Shown here piece after piece: positions 47,461-60,415 of a stretch of DNA of 64,000 bases. The translations under genes and the position numbers were made by a program. The notes under the pieces were generated by a model. It was given only the letters and a program-made list of their open reading frames with translations, searched no databases and was not told where the DNA came from. Source of the stretch: Trema orientale (taxonomy: Eukaryota > Streptophyta > Magnoliopsida > Rosales > Cannabaceae); the NCBI GenBank assembly GCA_002914845.1, contig JXTC01000095.1:757174-821173 (forward strand). The letters run 5' to 3'. Positions within the stretch are counted from its first letter, which is position 1. Each line of letters starts with the position of its first letter.

Positions 47461-50400
47461 TTTATGATGGAGTTTCCCTATGATTCGGCAAGGATTTGAG
47501 CCTACTTCATCTTATTAACCTCCAATATTCCTTGTAATGTTGAACCTTTCTATTATTTTATTCAAAAGAGAGACAGTATGCTCTATCTTCTTCTTTTTGT
47601 ACTCTGGGTGGGCTTTTTTATTTATTTATTTTTTAATTTTTTGTTATTAGTAATGTTCAACTGATGTATATAATTTGTTCATTTTTCAGAAACAGGTATG
47701 TTTGTTCAATTCATCGCTAGAATTTGTGGTATTATATCAAAAGCCTACCAGGTAATGGCGGGCAAGAAGTAGTGTTCCCCTTCAACTTCTTTTGTTATTT
47801 ATTTAAAGGGTTCATAGTTCTTCATCAGAGTCTTCTGTACTTTCCATGGAAATAAACTGCAACTATGTTAAAGTTATAGAAGAGTAGACAAGTTCCCTAG
47901 TAATAGGTATCTTTAATCAGTTTCCTTTAGAAGTCTGCTCAAGTCAGTTATTGGCAATAGGTGCCTTCGTTTATATGGGTTTATTCACTTGGTTTAGCTC
48001 AAGTTCTTTCGGCAGTTTGACAAGTTCCCTAGTAACCTTCTGAAAACTTGACAACTTCATTGGCATTCCTTTCTATAGTAGTACTAGTCCCATAAAAATG
48101 GGTTTCTAGATGAAGATGAAAATATCTTCTAAGGAAAAAAAATAAATAAATCACTTCTCACTGACACCTAATTGTCCTCGTTTATAGTAGGTAAACATCA
48201 TTTTCCTCGTAAACCTTTCCTCAATCCTTATCACCACCTCTTTTAGGTAGGAGATTATGTGTTTGGTAGTCTTTAAAACGCAATTCCTTTTGTCATTTCA
48301 TCATTGGCACCAGTCAAAATAGATCATCTTAAGTGCTTTTTTCCTGCTTGCATTTTGTATCAACATCAAAAAAATATCCATATGAGAGAGCGAATCCTGA
48401 CACAGAAAGTCTCTGCAGAAAATCCTTTTACCCTTTAGTTCATAATCTTGTGCTCATTGGCTTTGACTGGTACCCAACTTTGTCTGCAAGCTGCATTCAC
48501 CGCGTGATTGACACTTTTCTAATTGGGCTCTGGGCCCCAATTCATCAGAGGCAGTATCTCATTGTCCAATGAAGTAAGCCCATGGTGAATGTGGGCCCAA
48601 AACAGCTCTTAAAGATTGCCACGCGTATACCACTTTTGTCTCATAAGATGCACCCTTTTTTTTAATGGCTTTATAGCAATACAAATAAATTTACATTTCT
48701 GTCTCTCTAAATTATTGGAGCACCAACATCGGAGGTACACAAATTGATGTGTATGTGCCTTTAATTTGACACCACTAGTCTCCTCATTGGCTTGGACTTT
48801 TTGCAAGTTAAGTAGCGAATCAAATGCTTATTTGGTGTAAAACTTACTAAAATGATCAAATTCTTCAATCCCGATAAGAGACTATTCCCGCACCAAAGCC
48901 AGCCCAGATGATTCTTTTGTCTGATTCTGATAGCGAGTTTGCTGGACATGTGTATTTCTTCTGTTCAATTCAAATGTCTGAGGAGATTCTCCTTGTCTCT
49001 TATCAAGATCAAGTGAAAATCTAGTTGTGGGCACTGGGCATCCATGATCAATCATACCTAAAATTTTTCTTGGTTCCTTTCCAAAAACTTAAAAAGAAAA
49101 TGCATGCATAAGCATAAATAATCTTATCTTATGCTCTTAAAGCAAGTATTCATACAGAACAAAAAAAGTCACAACTTCAACATCTGAATATAAATCACCC
49201 CCAATATTTATACGCCAAGTTGAAGCAAAAGGAAAGTGAGAATGTTTATTTTACCAAACTATATATATATATATATATATCATATCATTCATATTAGTTA
49301 TATTACTTCCTCTTACACTTAGCTAGGCAATAGTAATGAAACAGTTGATATTGTGTTATTGGCACCTAAGCCTATGTAACTTTTAATGTAAAACTAAAAC
49401 CTTGGGCACTACTAGTATAGTGGTTGTTGCGTAAGCCTTTGTGGGAGAGAGATATGGACTAGTGATGTGGATCACAAATACAGTGTTCTAGAGGATGAAA
49501 TATGCCAAGTCAATGCACATGGTGCACGCTTATGCTTTAAGGTTTTCTATATTTTGTAGCCGACTTTACATTAGTCTTTATCAAAAATGGATTGTTATGA
49601 GCTACCTCCCACTTACCCAAATGGCATTAAATTCTCCATATACAATTCCATTTGCTTTCTTATTCTTTTATCTTGCTTTTAAGATTAGTTTCTTCTAATT
49701 ATCTTTTAAAGGGGAGAATGGTTTGTTTGTGGGATTCCTCATAAGTAGATTATTTGACTATAGGCTGCCTGCATGCTTCCCAACCTTGAGTCCAATCGTG
49801 CTTTCATTTCAATACAAGTAAATATAATCACTCACGTATATAATCTCTACCACTATTTTGTATTTTAAAAATGTCACTAGCTTTGGGGATAAGCTTTCTT
49901 TCATTGTCACCATTATGCAAAAGATCTGGTTAAAAAAGACTCAGTCTTCATATTTTTAGTACGTAAAATTTGTTTTGGTTAACTACACTCGTGCATTAAA
50001 AAATAATTGGCTTTTTTTTTCCTCCTTTATGTATGGCTTTGTTCCTTTTTCGATTTTTTATGTCTGGCTTTTCTTTCGGTTTGAGGCTTTTGACTCTTGA
50101 ACTCATGATACCACCAAGGAACATCATAACACACCGAAAGATGTCTCAGATAATTTCACTATGATGTTATTTGTCTTGTTTTTGTTCCTTTTTTTTTTTT
50201 TCCCCCCTTAAACAATATGAGATGATTGATGAATTGTTACTTGTGAGTTGTGTACATTTACTGTAAAACCTCTTACAGAAGTCTTTTCTTCTGATGGAGA
50301 TACTCTGATTTGGGTATATTGTGTCTTTGACTTTTGGTCCCACAACATTGAGTTGGCCAAATTGTTAGAAGGATTAAGAATAGCTGTTAAAAACTAACCT

Positions 50401-50726
50401 ATAAAACTAAGAGAAGAGTAATGCTCAATTTGGTTGTATTATTTGAGAGTAAGAATGATTCTTTGTGAGTTGTGAACCTGTGGATTTATGCCCCTAAGGC
50501 TTAAGACATATTCTACTAAACCACCTTAATAATTCAACGGTCGAATTTAGCTAATGGAAAGTGGAAAAAGGAGATAGATGGATGTGTCAATGAGTTTTGT
50601 GGGTGCGAATAAAACACCAAATGCCACTCACAGAAGTTGGAAGCAGATGTACCTCTTGCCTTCAAAAAGTGGGAAATGACACAAGAACCAGCATATTAAA
50701 AACACTCTTCGAGTCCCACTCAACAA
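47461..50726. other. ERD7-AHK1 intergenic region
   Basis: 3.3 kb without a recognisable gene. A TA microsatellite lies at 49261-49281. The phrase ACTAGTATAGTGGTTGTTGC at 49409 resembles an A box but has no convincing B box. Short open frames at 48333 and 49495 have no family motifs. The final part should contain the AHK1 promoter. Confidence 0.5.
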
Positions 50727-50783
<57 letters not shown>

Positions 50784-50841
50784 GCACACACACACACACG
50801 CACACACACGCACACACGCACAGAGACACACACACACACAA
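50727..50841 (+). repeat. Compound (CT)13-(CA)n microsatellite in the AHK1 leader region
   Basis: A pure CT tract (50727-50752) passes directly into an interrupted CA tract with CG, GA and AA interruptions up to about 50841. It ends about 120 bp before the AHK1 start codon and so probably lies in the 5' untranslated region or core promoter. Open frames of Cys-Val or His-Thr repeats across it are artefacts. Confidence 0.95.
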
Positions 50842-50960
50842 ACGCAATATCACATACATACTAGTTATGCAAATGCATGCACTTTTATGGTTTAAGCACT
50901 TTGTAGCGGAAAAGAGTTGAAGAAAGCCATTCTGAATGTTCAGAAACTTGGAGCACACCA

Positions 50961-53900
50961 ATGAGTTCTCCTCTGAGAAAGGTGTTTCATACAGTTACTG
51001 GTTTTGCTACCTCTTGGAGAAGGAACTCAACTCCTCGAGGAAGAAGAGTTTTCCATAGAGATGTTGAACGAGAAGAGTTCCAGTATGCAAGTACTTATTG
51101 TCTCTCATCATACTATAGCGTTTTTGTAGCTCGCCTTGCCATAATGGTTGGTGAAAATTCTGCTTTCTTAACTAGTATTTTGGTTTGATATCGAGTCTTA
51201 TAGTTTCATATTGGCTTAACTTTGAATATAAGAGCTTTGACAATTAGGCGCTACCACAATCATCTAGTACAGACTATCATGTGTAATATGTCTTTTTGCT
51301 GTTTAGGGTACTTGATGAAAATCCCATGTTAGTAATTGTCTCAGTTACACAATCTTGAAACTCGAAACAATAAAATGACGAGGCAAGATAACCTGCTCTG
51401 CTAAAACTACGGAATTTCATTGTTTTCCTTAGCTTTGACTACATATTGCATTCCTTTTATCTTATGCCAGAAAAGGACTCATGGTTTTTCTATTTGAGAC
51501 TGCTTCTCCTATTGAAAAAGCTTCGAAGGGAGTGAAAAATCAGTCTGTATACCTTTGAGTTGATTAAAACATTATGGTTATTGATTCTTATGCAGGTCAT
51601 GCTAGCCATTTTGATTGGGCTGCTGACCATTCTGACATGGCATTTCACAAAGATCTACACTGCAAAATCACTCAACTCCTTGGCGTATGGTCTTCGTCAT
51701 GAACTTCTACAACGTCCCATTTTAAGGATGTGGAACATTTTGAATTCAACGTCTGAAATAACAACAGCTCAGGTTAAATTGTCACAGTACATAATCAGAC
51801 GGTACAGCAAGCCTACCACTCAAGCGGAACAAGTTGAGGTTGGTTGTTGAGCAATATTTCTTTTCTCACGAAGTTAAAATTTCTCTCTTACATTTGAGAC
51901 TAAGCTAGCTATTCTTTCTCTTAATTGACTAAACTTCTATTCTTAGCAGCTGTATGAATCGATGAGGGATGTAACATGGGCCTTATTTGCCAGTCGTAAA
52001 GCTCTCAATGCAATCACTATCAATTACAGGAATGGTTTTGTCCAAGCATTTCATAGAGATCATAGAAGTAACAATACATTCTACATTTATTCTGATCTTT
52101 CAAACTATTCAATCAGTGCTGGTGGAGCTTATGACGTTAACATGCTGTCATCACATCAAGAATGGAATGATCAGGCCATTCATGGTAACTTTTCAGCGAT
52201 ATGGTATCGTGAACCACTTGATCCAATCACCGGTGATAAGATAGGAAAAGCTAGGCCAATCCCACCTGAGGATCTAATAAATATTGCTGGCCTTTCTCAA
52301 GTACCAGATGGTGTAGCTACATGGCATGTTGCGGTGAGCAAGTATTCAGATTCACCTATGCTTTCAGCAGCATTGCCAGTTATGGATGCTTCCAATAAGA
52401 GTATAGTGGCTGTTGTTGGTGTTACTACAGCATTGTATAGTGTAGGCCAGCTCATGAAAGAGCTTGTTGAGTTCCACAGTGGTCATATTTATTTGACCTC
52501 TCAAGAAGGTTACTTGCTTGCTACTTCCACTAATGCTCCTCTCTTAAGGAATTCAACAGAAGGGCCTAAACTTATGATGGCTGTGGATTCTGAGGATGAA
52601 ATTATTCGAATGGGGGCTGAGTGGTTGCAAAGAGCTTATGGCAATGATTTTCCTCCTAGTCATGAGGTTCATATTGAGAATGCTGAGCTTGGTCATCAGC
52701 AATATTACATTGACTCTTTTTTTTTAAAATTAAAGAGACTTCCTCTGGTAAATCTTTTAACTTTAGTGAATGTTCTCTTACATTTATGACTTCTTTTCTC
52801 TTGTTTGTAACTTGAGTTGTGTTGTTATCTTTTGTTTCTTGCTTATTTGGCTTGTGATAATCTGGATCCACTAAAAGATTAAACTGGTTCATACTATTTG
52901 CAGGTGGGTGTCATAATCATTCCAAGGAAATACATAATGGGGAAGGTAGATGAGAGAGCTTTCAAAACCTTGGTCATATTAATATCTGCATCATTGTGCA
53001 TCTTAGTGATTGGATGCATTTGTATTTTCATACTGACAAATGGAGTATCAAAAGAAATGAAACTTAGAGCCGAACTCATTAGTCATCTTGATGCAAGAAG
53101 AAGAGCAGAGGCGTCTAGCAACTACAAGAGCCAATTCCTAGCAAATATGAGGTTCGCATTTTGAACTTTAATGAGAAATTTTTTTGCCAAGTCTAAACTT
53201 TGAATCACACATCACTCAGTATTGGTTGCAGGTAGAACAATCGCATTTATATCTTCTTTGGTGGAGCTTGTTAACTAATGGGATAAGAGAATTAACAGTA
53301 CTGATTCAAATGAGAATACTAAATTCCAAGAATATAAAGGATTTGAGAAATCATTTTACGTCTTTAGGCCAACTTGTAGACTTATCCCATCAGAGAATTT
53401 TAAGTACATTTTCTTTTATTGATAGTAACCAGATCAGAAATGAATGGCAATTTAATTGCATTTGCAGTCATGAATTGAGGACACCAATGGCTGCAGTTAT
53501 TGGGCTGCTGGACATTCTCATATGTGATGACTGCCTCACAAATGAACAATATGCTACAGTCACTCAGATCAGAAAATGCTCAACGGCTTTGCTTCGGCTT
53601 CTCAACAACATATTGGATCTCAGCAAGGTAAACTATAAAGACAGAGTGATACGTTTTGTTAATCGGAGTTTCTATAAAGAAGATATTGATTTAATTTCTT
53701 TTTCTTTTGAAACAAATATTGATCTAAGGAGTGTAAGACAACCTACGTTCAACTGTATATGGATCAGATGACACATGCCTTGTGCCTATTTCCTATTTGT
53801 TTGCGATGTTACATGACATCGTCGATGTTATTTGCCTGTCTTTTTGCAAAGGATGATATGCCTTTCTTAGCAGCTTTCTTTTAAATCCCAGAGCTTTACC

Positions 53901-56900
53901 TGAAATATGTTGTTTAGGTTGAATCCGGGAAACTTGTGTTGGAAGAAGCTGAGTTCGACTTGGGACGAGAACTGGAAGGGCTTGTTGATATGTTTTCTGT
54001 TCAGTGCATAAACCACAATGTAGAGACTGTCTTAGACCTCTCTGGTATGACTTAACTTTCATTGAGGAATTATAACAATGTTAGGATTCTTGGTTATATC
54101 CGTTACTCTTTGTTAATGAAAATTTTTGCTAACCAAAATATTTCTCAGATGATATGCCAAAATTAGTACAAGGGGATTCTGCAAGAGTCGTTCAAATATT
54201 TGCAAATCTCATCAGCAATTCTATCAAGTTCACAACGTGTAAGTACAACTCAAATACTGTTGAGTTTTTGGATTTAGTTTTACTGTATTGGCACAACAAT
54301 AATGACTTGGAAACAATTTTAAAGACGTCCTTTATGGTTTCATCAAAGAATGAAAAAAGTACTTCTAAGAAAAGGAAAACTGGAAAAAGTCAAAATCAAG
54401 GCAATTAATTGGAGTTATATGCTCATTTAAGTATCAAAGCAAGTATGTTCATTTAAGACTTTCCAAATTTGCTCCAGAATTTTGTTTCTCTCATAACTCA
54501 TCTTCGAAAATCATTACAGCGGGCCATGTCATACTCAGAGGATGGTGTCAGAACTTAAACACAATTAGTAATACAGGGAAGTTCGCTCTCGAGCAGAAGA
54601 AACCACGGTGTGCGCACAAGATGAAGTTGAGGCATCAAGGTAACCATACAAAAGAGACTCCCAAGAAAGACAACAAAAAGATTCTTTGGTTTGAAGTCGA
54701 TGATACAGGCTGCGGTATGAACCTTGAAACTATCTGAAGCACATGAAGAACTACCTAATTCATTTTCAAGAGCATTCTGTTTATTAAGGAAAAAAAAGGT
54801 TTCATTAATTACTTCCCCACAATTTTCAGGGATTGATCCAAGTAAATGGGAATCTGTCTTTGAAAGCTTTGAGCAAGCAGATCCTTCAACAACTAGGACG
54901 TAAGTATTTTAAATCATTTTCATATCACAATTAGCACTCTTATTGTATCAAACTCAAAACTCTCCCTCTGAATACACACAAGCACAAAAGTTCGAGTGAA
55001 CCAAAAATGAAATATAAAAGAAAATCATATTCCTAGAGTATAACTAAACCTGTCGTCTATTCAGGCATGGTGGCACTGGCCTTGGACTCTGCATCGTACG
55101 GACTCTGGTGAGTTTAGTCTCTTGACTATATAGAATCAAAATGCATTAGAAAGCCAAAATCTGCAAGACTTGGAAGTCGGACCTTTTTTCTTCTCTCTTA
55201 AACTTCACATAATGTGAAGCTTAATTGAACCCCAATGTTAAAACCCTCTTTTTTTCCCAGTTTATATTTACACTCGTTATGACAGGTCAATAAGATGGGT
55301 GGAGAAATCAAGGTTGTGAAGAAAAGCAGTCCAGGAACTCTAATGCAGCTCTACTTAATTCTCAATACGCCTGCAGATAGCACAGAACAGCATTGTCATA
55401 TAGATTTTGCAAAGCATGGATTGGTGGTAAGTAAGATTGCTTCCTTTAGATTAGGCTAGTCTATGTTTACTGGCTTAGCTCAATAAGTATTTTAGGCATA
55501 GATCATCATTTGAAAACAGAATCACAATTATCAAATTCACACACAGAAACAAGCTCAAGGCTATTTCCATATATTTTGAGTGATGAATATTTAGTTGTTA
55601 ATTGTTAAACCATGTAGAATGTTTGAATCATCGATACAATCATCAAAAGAAAGTAAAAAATAACAACAAAACATAAATGCAGGTGTTGCTTGCACTACAC
55701 GGAAGCATGAGTAGATTGATCATGTCCCAGTGGTTGCGTAGAAATGGAGTGTTCAATATAGAAGCATCGGAGTGGAATGAACTGACACAAATTCTCAGGG
55801 AACTCTTTCAAGGCGGTAACTCAGTTCGCAGTAAGGGATTTGAAACACAGTTTTCGCTGAATGAAAACCTGAGAGCTGACCTGCTTAACATATACGAAAT
55901 GAGGAATCCATACTTCCTCATGGTTATGGACATAGCTCTACTTGACTTGAGCACTGACATATGGAAGGAACAGCTTAACTTTCTTGACAAGTACTCGGGG
56001 AAGGCAAAGTTTGCATGGATGTTGAATCATGACACATCCAACGCCATAAAGATGGAGCTTCGCCGAAAGGGGCACGTATTGATGGTTAATAAACCTCTGT
56101 ACAAGGCAAAAATGGTTCAGATTCTAGACGCTGTGATTAAGGAGAAAAATCTTGAGCTGCAGAGGAGGAGTTCAAGTGCTTTGAGAACTACAGCAAAAGA
56201 AGTTGATTTGCATGAATGCCTTGAGATTGATTCCACTCAGTTTGAGATTGCCAGCTCTGATGAATCTGATATGTCTGATTTGGGTAACTCTAAATCTTTA
56301 AGTTCATTTCAAATGGAAGAAAAGCAAAGGGAAAGGATGACTAAGCTCAAATCTTCCAAATATCAAACGGTTAAAAACTGCTTGGTTGAACTGACCAATG
56401 TATACCCAGATGAAAACAACTCGAGGAAAAAGGATCAAGAACAGATGGCCCCAAAGTCACATGAAGCCAAAGACACAAAACCTGAATCGAAAAACTCTAC
56501 ATCTCCAGAAAAACAGTTGGTGAACAGTCATCAAAAAGAGCAAGGAAACTGTTTTTCAACTAAATCCATGAATGACCAGAAATCTCTTGAAGGTCTACGC
56601 ATATTGATTGCTGAAGACACTCCAGTCCTCCAGAGAGTTGCAACCATAATGCTGGAGAAAATGGGGGCGATGGTGACCGCCGTAGGTGACGGTCTGCAGG
56701 CAGTAGAGGCTTTGAATTGCTCGCTTTATGCAGAAGAGGGTACTAGGGAATCTCGCTTCAGAGATGCCTGCACAAGTTCACAAGAAGAAAAATTGAATCT
56801 CCCTCCATTCGACTTGATTCTGATGGATTGTCAGGTAAGACCATAGATAACAATGAAAATTACTAAATCATTAGTGGTGACAAAACAAATTCATGGCTAA

Positions 56901-57255
56901 ATCTTTTAGAACTAGTTGCCAGTTATTATGTAACCTGGTCCAACAATAGATAAATGTATATCGCAAGATAATAATGGTTCCTTCAAAGAAAGTGTGACTC
57001 ATTGTTCTGACTTTTTTCTGTTCTTGGTGGACTCAGATGCCAAAGATGGATGGTTATGAAGCAACAAAAGCAATAAGGAAATCAGAGGAAGGAACCAGTT
57101 TACATATTCCCATTGTGGCTTTAACGGCTCATGCAATGTCATGTGATGAGACCAAGTGCTTGGAGGTGGGAATGGATGCTTATCTAACAAAGCCGATTGA
57201 CTACAAGCTTATGGTGTCCACCATTCTTTCACTCACAAAAAGAACAACAGTCTAA
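50961..57255 (+). CDS. AHK1: Hybrid histidine kinase AHK1 (osmosensor-type)
   Basis: This plasma-membrane sensor kinase starts a His-to-Asp phosphorelay and is linked to osmotic and drought signalling in Arabidopsis. 13 exons: 50961-51146, 51596-51838, 51950-52747, 52904-53151, 53468-53627, 53918-54044, 54149-54238, 54520-54714, 54830-54899, 55065-55107, 55286-55426, 55683-56834, 57037-57255. They give 1223 residues, close to the roughly 1207 of Arabidopsis. A first membrane segment (about 53-78), a large extracellular domain and a second membrane segment (about 431-454) precede the H box SHELRTP (His493). The N box [11 protein letters not shown]1 DDTGCG and G2 GGTGLGL complete the ATPase. 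The C-terminal receiver has LIAEDTP, phospho-Asp in LILMDCQMPKMDG (about 1149) and Lys1203 in YLTKPID. All catalytic residues are present. Exon 3 has a tandem acceptor (TTAG|CAG|CTG) that can add one Gln. Confidence 0.96.
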
Positions 57256-57787
57256 CTTTTGAAGTTGAGCAAGAGCTAGCAAAGCAAGTCAAAAATGGCT
57301 AAGATGGCCTTCTCATGTAAAATATATAGATGATTTTGCTCCCTACAGTTGCTAAATGTACATTTATAGCCCAATTTTCCTCAAATTTTGTCCACAAAAA
57401 AAAGGCTGGCAATGTATGCCCCAAAGAATAATACACAATCTTAGTTTCCTCGGTGTTTGTTTAAGGTGGTGTATGGTTTTAGAAAACGAGTTCTTGAGTT
57501 CATGCCAGTACCAAATGAAATAAATCAGTTTTTGGATAACTGGGATTGGCCAAAATTTCTCTAAACAAAGACAGATAATATGTGAGTGACAATTTTGTAG
57601 GTTCTCATAGAACTAGCATATTCAGTTTATTAAACCTATACATAACACAAATTTGGTTTAATAAGGCATTTTCCTTAGTAGCTATACTTTGCTAGCTTTA
57701 CTCAGTATTATTGATACTAGTTCATTATGCAAAATTTTGATACTAATTGGAGAAGCATCTTTTGGATTTGCACAAATACTATACGTT
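57256..57787 (+). other. AHK1 3' region
   Basis: Probable 3' untranslated region, with an AATAATACACAATC stretch at about 57427 that could serve for polyadenylation, followed by AT-rich DNA. Confidence 0.45.
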
Positions 57788-58187
57788 TAAGCCATCTCCA
57801 ACCAGGATCTAATTTGGAGCAGCCAAAACTCTAAAATAGAGCAATTTTGCTTTATTTTTTTTTTCTCATCTCCAACTCATTACTCCAAAAACTACACACA
57901 CAAAAAAATATTCTCTACACCAAAAAGATATTATCTCTATCTTTTACCTAAATCTCTTTTTTACTCATTAATTCTCTATAGAATTACCTTTTAAGGAGCC
58001 ATTTTTGGAAATTTAACAAAAGACGAAAAAAAAATAAACACGCTATCGCTATAGTGACACGCTAATAATAGCGTGACACTGTAACTTTTATCTATTTTGC
58101 TGTAGAAAATGCCGTCCGGTTGGAGTCGATTTCCTGCACTATTTTGGCCAAAATTGCCATTTTGGCGTCCGATTGGAGATGGCCTTA
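57788..58187. mobile_element. MITE with GGCCATCTCCAA-type termini
   Basis: The left end TAAGCCATCTCCAACCAGGA and the inverted right end TAAGGCCATCTCCAATCGGA face each other. A second internal pair (GCCAAAACTCT / GGCCAAAAT, CCGTCCGGTTGGAG) gives a folded 400-bp element without coding sequence. Such CATCTCCAACC ends are common in plant MITEs. The flanks do not show an unambiguous target duplication, so the superfamily (PIF/Harbinger is possible from the TAA/TTA borders) is open. Confidence 0.65.
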
Positions 58188-58819
58188 GAATCATGTAAGT
58201 TGATATGCAAAATTTGGTTAAATTGGTAGCATTTTACCTTTATGGTGGAAGAAGTAGATTCAGTTTCATGTTTGTAAAAGGATAAAGGAAGTTAGTAAGC
58301 CGTCGTGAGGATTAAACGACAAGTCGGTTTACATATCAAAAAGAGATGTCCCATCGTTTGGAAACGACATATGTTCATCTTTGGAAGGAATGTCGTTTAG
58401 ATCTGAAAGTCAGATGACATAGATTCGGAAGAGCAGTCTTGTTTTCAGATTACGAAAACGGCATGTAATTTATTATCAGAAGACAAGCTTCATGTGATCA
58501 TGATGTCACAAACCATTAGCCCAACATGTTTAATCTTTAAAAAATAACTAAAATCCCATTCTATTCATTAATTGCAAATGCCACATTCCCTATACTGAAC
58601 CCTACTTTTCCTTAATTTTAGTTTATGTAATCCTATTATTAGCCAGAGACTAATATTGAGGAGAAAAAAAAGAAAAAAAAAAGATAGTTGAACCTGAGAC
58701 CAAAATAAATAAATAATAGGCTGAAAAACACAGCTTAGAGATAAGATTGAGGCATTTCAAAACAATAAGACAAAAACATTAATTCTTAAAAACGATTGTG
58801 GCTATAATATTTTTTTTTG
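58188..58819. repeat. Intergenic DNA with AACGACAT-type degenerate repeats
   Basis: At 58300-58500 the motif AAACGACA / TGTCGTTT recurs in both orientations: TTAAACGACAAGTC, CGTTTGGAAACGACATATG, ATGTCGTTTAGATC, AAAACGGCATG. Related motifs occur at 8640-8860, 18220 and 60435-60475. The rest is AT-rich with nothing recognised. Confidence 0.5.
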
Positions 58820-59318
58820 GGCAAGAGGTCCTATAGTTCTTTCACTTTTGTTGAGAGTTGGCTTTTTTATTTTTGAAATTTATCCCATATACCCCAGAAC
58901 ATACGAAAATTGTGTTAGTTTGCCCCAACTAATGATAGGCATTAAAAATTGTAAGGGCAAAAACGTAATTACACTATATTAGCTTCTTTCAACTACCAAA
59001 TCCCAAATTTTAGACTGTGTTGTCGAGGTTTTCAAATTTTTTTCTTTTTAACGTTGTTTTGCTTTAATAGTGCCGATCTTTATTCTTAGATGCAATTTTG
59101 GAGGAGGGATCGAAATTCTACTAGTGTTCATGGAGATTTTCTTGGTTTATAAAGCATATGGAGTGTTTTTTTTTTTTTCCCCCTTTTATTGATTTATAAA
59201 GTTTTACCTACTAATTGTGCTTTTTTTTCCCTTTGGGTGTGGCTAAATGACTGCAATCATCAATCCTTGTTTTTAATCATCTGTGAAATTTTAATATTGT
59301 ATTTATTTTTTCTCTATC

Positions 59319-59500
59319 ATCCTAGTAGATAGTGTGTGATATGAGAAATTTCAATTGAAATATTGTAGTTGTAGATTTGTAAATTTTTCTCCTATAAGTC
59401 AATGCACACTATCTACTATTATCCTAGTAGATAGTGTCTAATATGAGAAATTTCAATTGAAATATTGTAGTTGTAGATTTGTAAATTTTTCTCTTATAAG
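59319..59500. repeat. Tandem duplication, unit 102 bp, second copy split by a hAT element
   Basis: Copy 1 (59319-59420) begins ATCCTAGTAGATAGTGT and contains TTCTCCTATAAGTCAATGCAC. Copy 2 starts at 59421, is nearly identical to TTCTCTTATAAG at 59500, is then interrupted, and resumes at 60227 with CCTATAAGTCAATGCAC. Confidence 0.9.
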
Positions 59501-60226
59501 TAGGGGTGGCAATTTAGGTCACGACACGATAACACGACTCGAAAATGACACGAAGTTAGCGGGTTTGAGTTTGTCTTAAACAGATACAGGTCAAAACAGG
59601 TTAAACCCGATTAAACACAATTAAATAATAGGTCATTAGCAGGTTAACCTGTTAAACCCGAAATTGACCCGTTTAACATGATTAAATTTTTTGAGACATT
59701 TGTGTTATCTTGTGTATACCAAGACTTAAAACTTCCCTTTTATGTTTTATGTACTAAAACTTGAAAGTTTTATTTTGGTTTTAAACTTTGGATTGTGTAT
59801 TATATTTATTTGATTATGGTTGCTTGGTTATATTGGAAATATAAAATAAGTTAATAGATTATATCAAGTTATATTGAAAATGTGAAATAGGTTAACATGT
59901 TAAAATTAATAGGTTAATACGTTATATCAAGTTGAACCAAATACAACATATTTAACATTAACATGTTAAATTGAGTTCAATTAACGGGTTAATAGTATAC
60001 AGGTTAGCAGATCGTGTTACGTTGGACACGATCTGAATACGACCTATTTAAATAACGTGTTAAATGTATCGTCACAGGTTAACCTGTTTATTTAGCGTGT
60101 CGGGTGTGGGTTTACAAATCATGACACGAATAATAAACGTGTCGGGTTTGGGTTTAGCAATTGCTCATTATATATATGCTTCGACACGACACGAATATGT
60201 CACGACAACACAAATTGCCACCCCTA
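59501..60226. mobile_element. Non-autonomous hAT element with 8-bp TSD and preserved empty site
   Basis: Termini are TAGGGGTGGCAATT and its inverse AATTGCCACCCCTA. Subterminal CACGACACG / CGTGTCGGG motifs lie in opposite orientation. The flanking 8-mers CTTATAAG (59493-59500) and CCTATAAG (60227-60234) are the target duplication with one change. The uninterrupted version CTCCTATAAGTCAATGCAC is present 102 bp upstream in the sister copy of a tandem duplication, which proves the insertion point. The 726 bp contain no transposase. Confidence 0.92.
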
Positions 60227-60415
60227 CCTATAAGTCAATGCACGTTTTAAAATTGGTTCAAAGAAGCTGACGACATGTAATTACGTTTTTGCCCTTACTT
60301 AGTTGGGCAAACTAACACAAATTTTGTAATTTTTGGGGCGCTTGAGACAAATTTCAAAAATTATAAGGTAAAAACTAACTCTCAACAAAAGTGGAGGGTG
60401 ATAGGGTCATTTGCC

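Larger units (their letters stand above)
58820..60415. mobile_element. Mutator-like element with about 150-bp TIRs, carrying a nested hAT
   Basis: The left end GGCAAGAGGTCCTATAG and the inverted right end GGCAAATGACCCTATCA continue as paired arms: ACTTTTGTTGAGAGTT, TTTTTGAAATTT, TGTGTTAGTTTGCCC and GGGCAAAAACGTAATTACA occur on both sides in opposite orientation. The flanks TTTTTTTTG and TTTTTTAAG match at 7 of 9 positions, compatible with an old 9-bp Mutator-type duplication in a T-rich target. Without the nested element it would be about 860 bp. No transposase is encoded. Its right end lies about 245 bp from the PAD1 start codon. Confidence 0.7.

Noticed and set aside
49405-49490. Possible SINE or tRNA relic (ACTAGTATAGTGGTTG phrase)
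   Set aside because: Only an A-box-like phrase is present. No B box, tail or second copy was found.
50597-50961. Open frames of His-Thr and Cys-Val repeats
   Set aside because: They are translations of the CT/CA microsatellite.
53170-53467. Open frame in AHK1 intron 4 continuous with exon 5
   Set aside because: It is retained-intron sequence. Splicing AG|T across it restores the invariant SHELRTP H box, so the intron is genuine.
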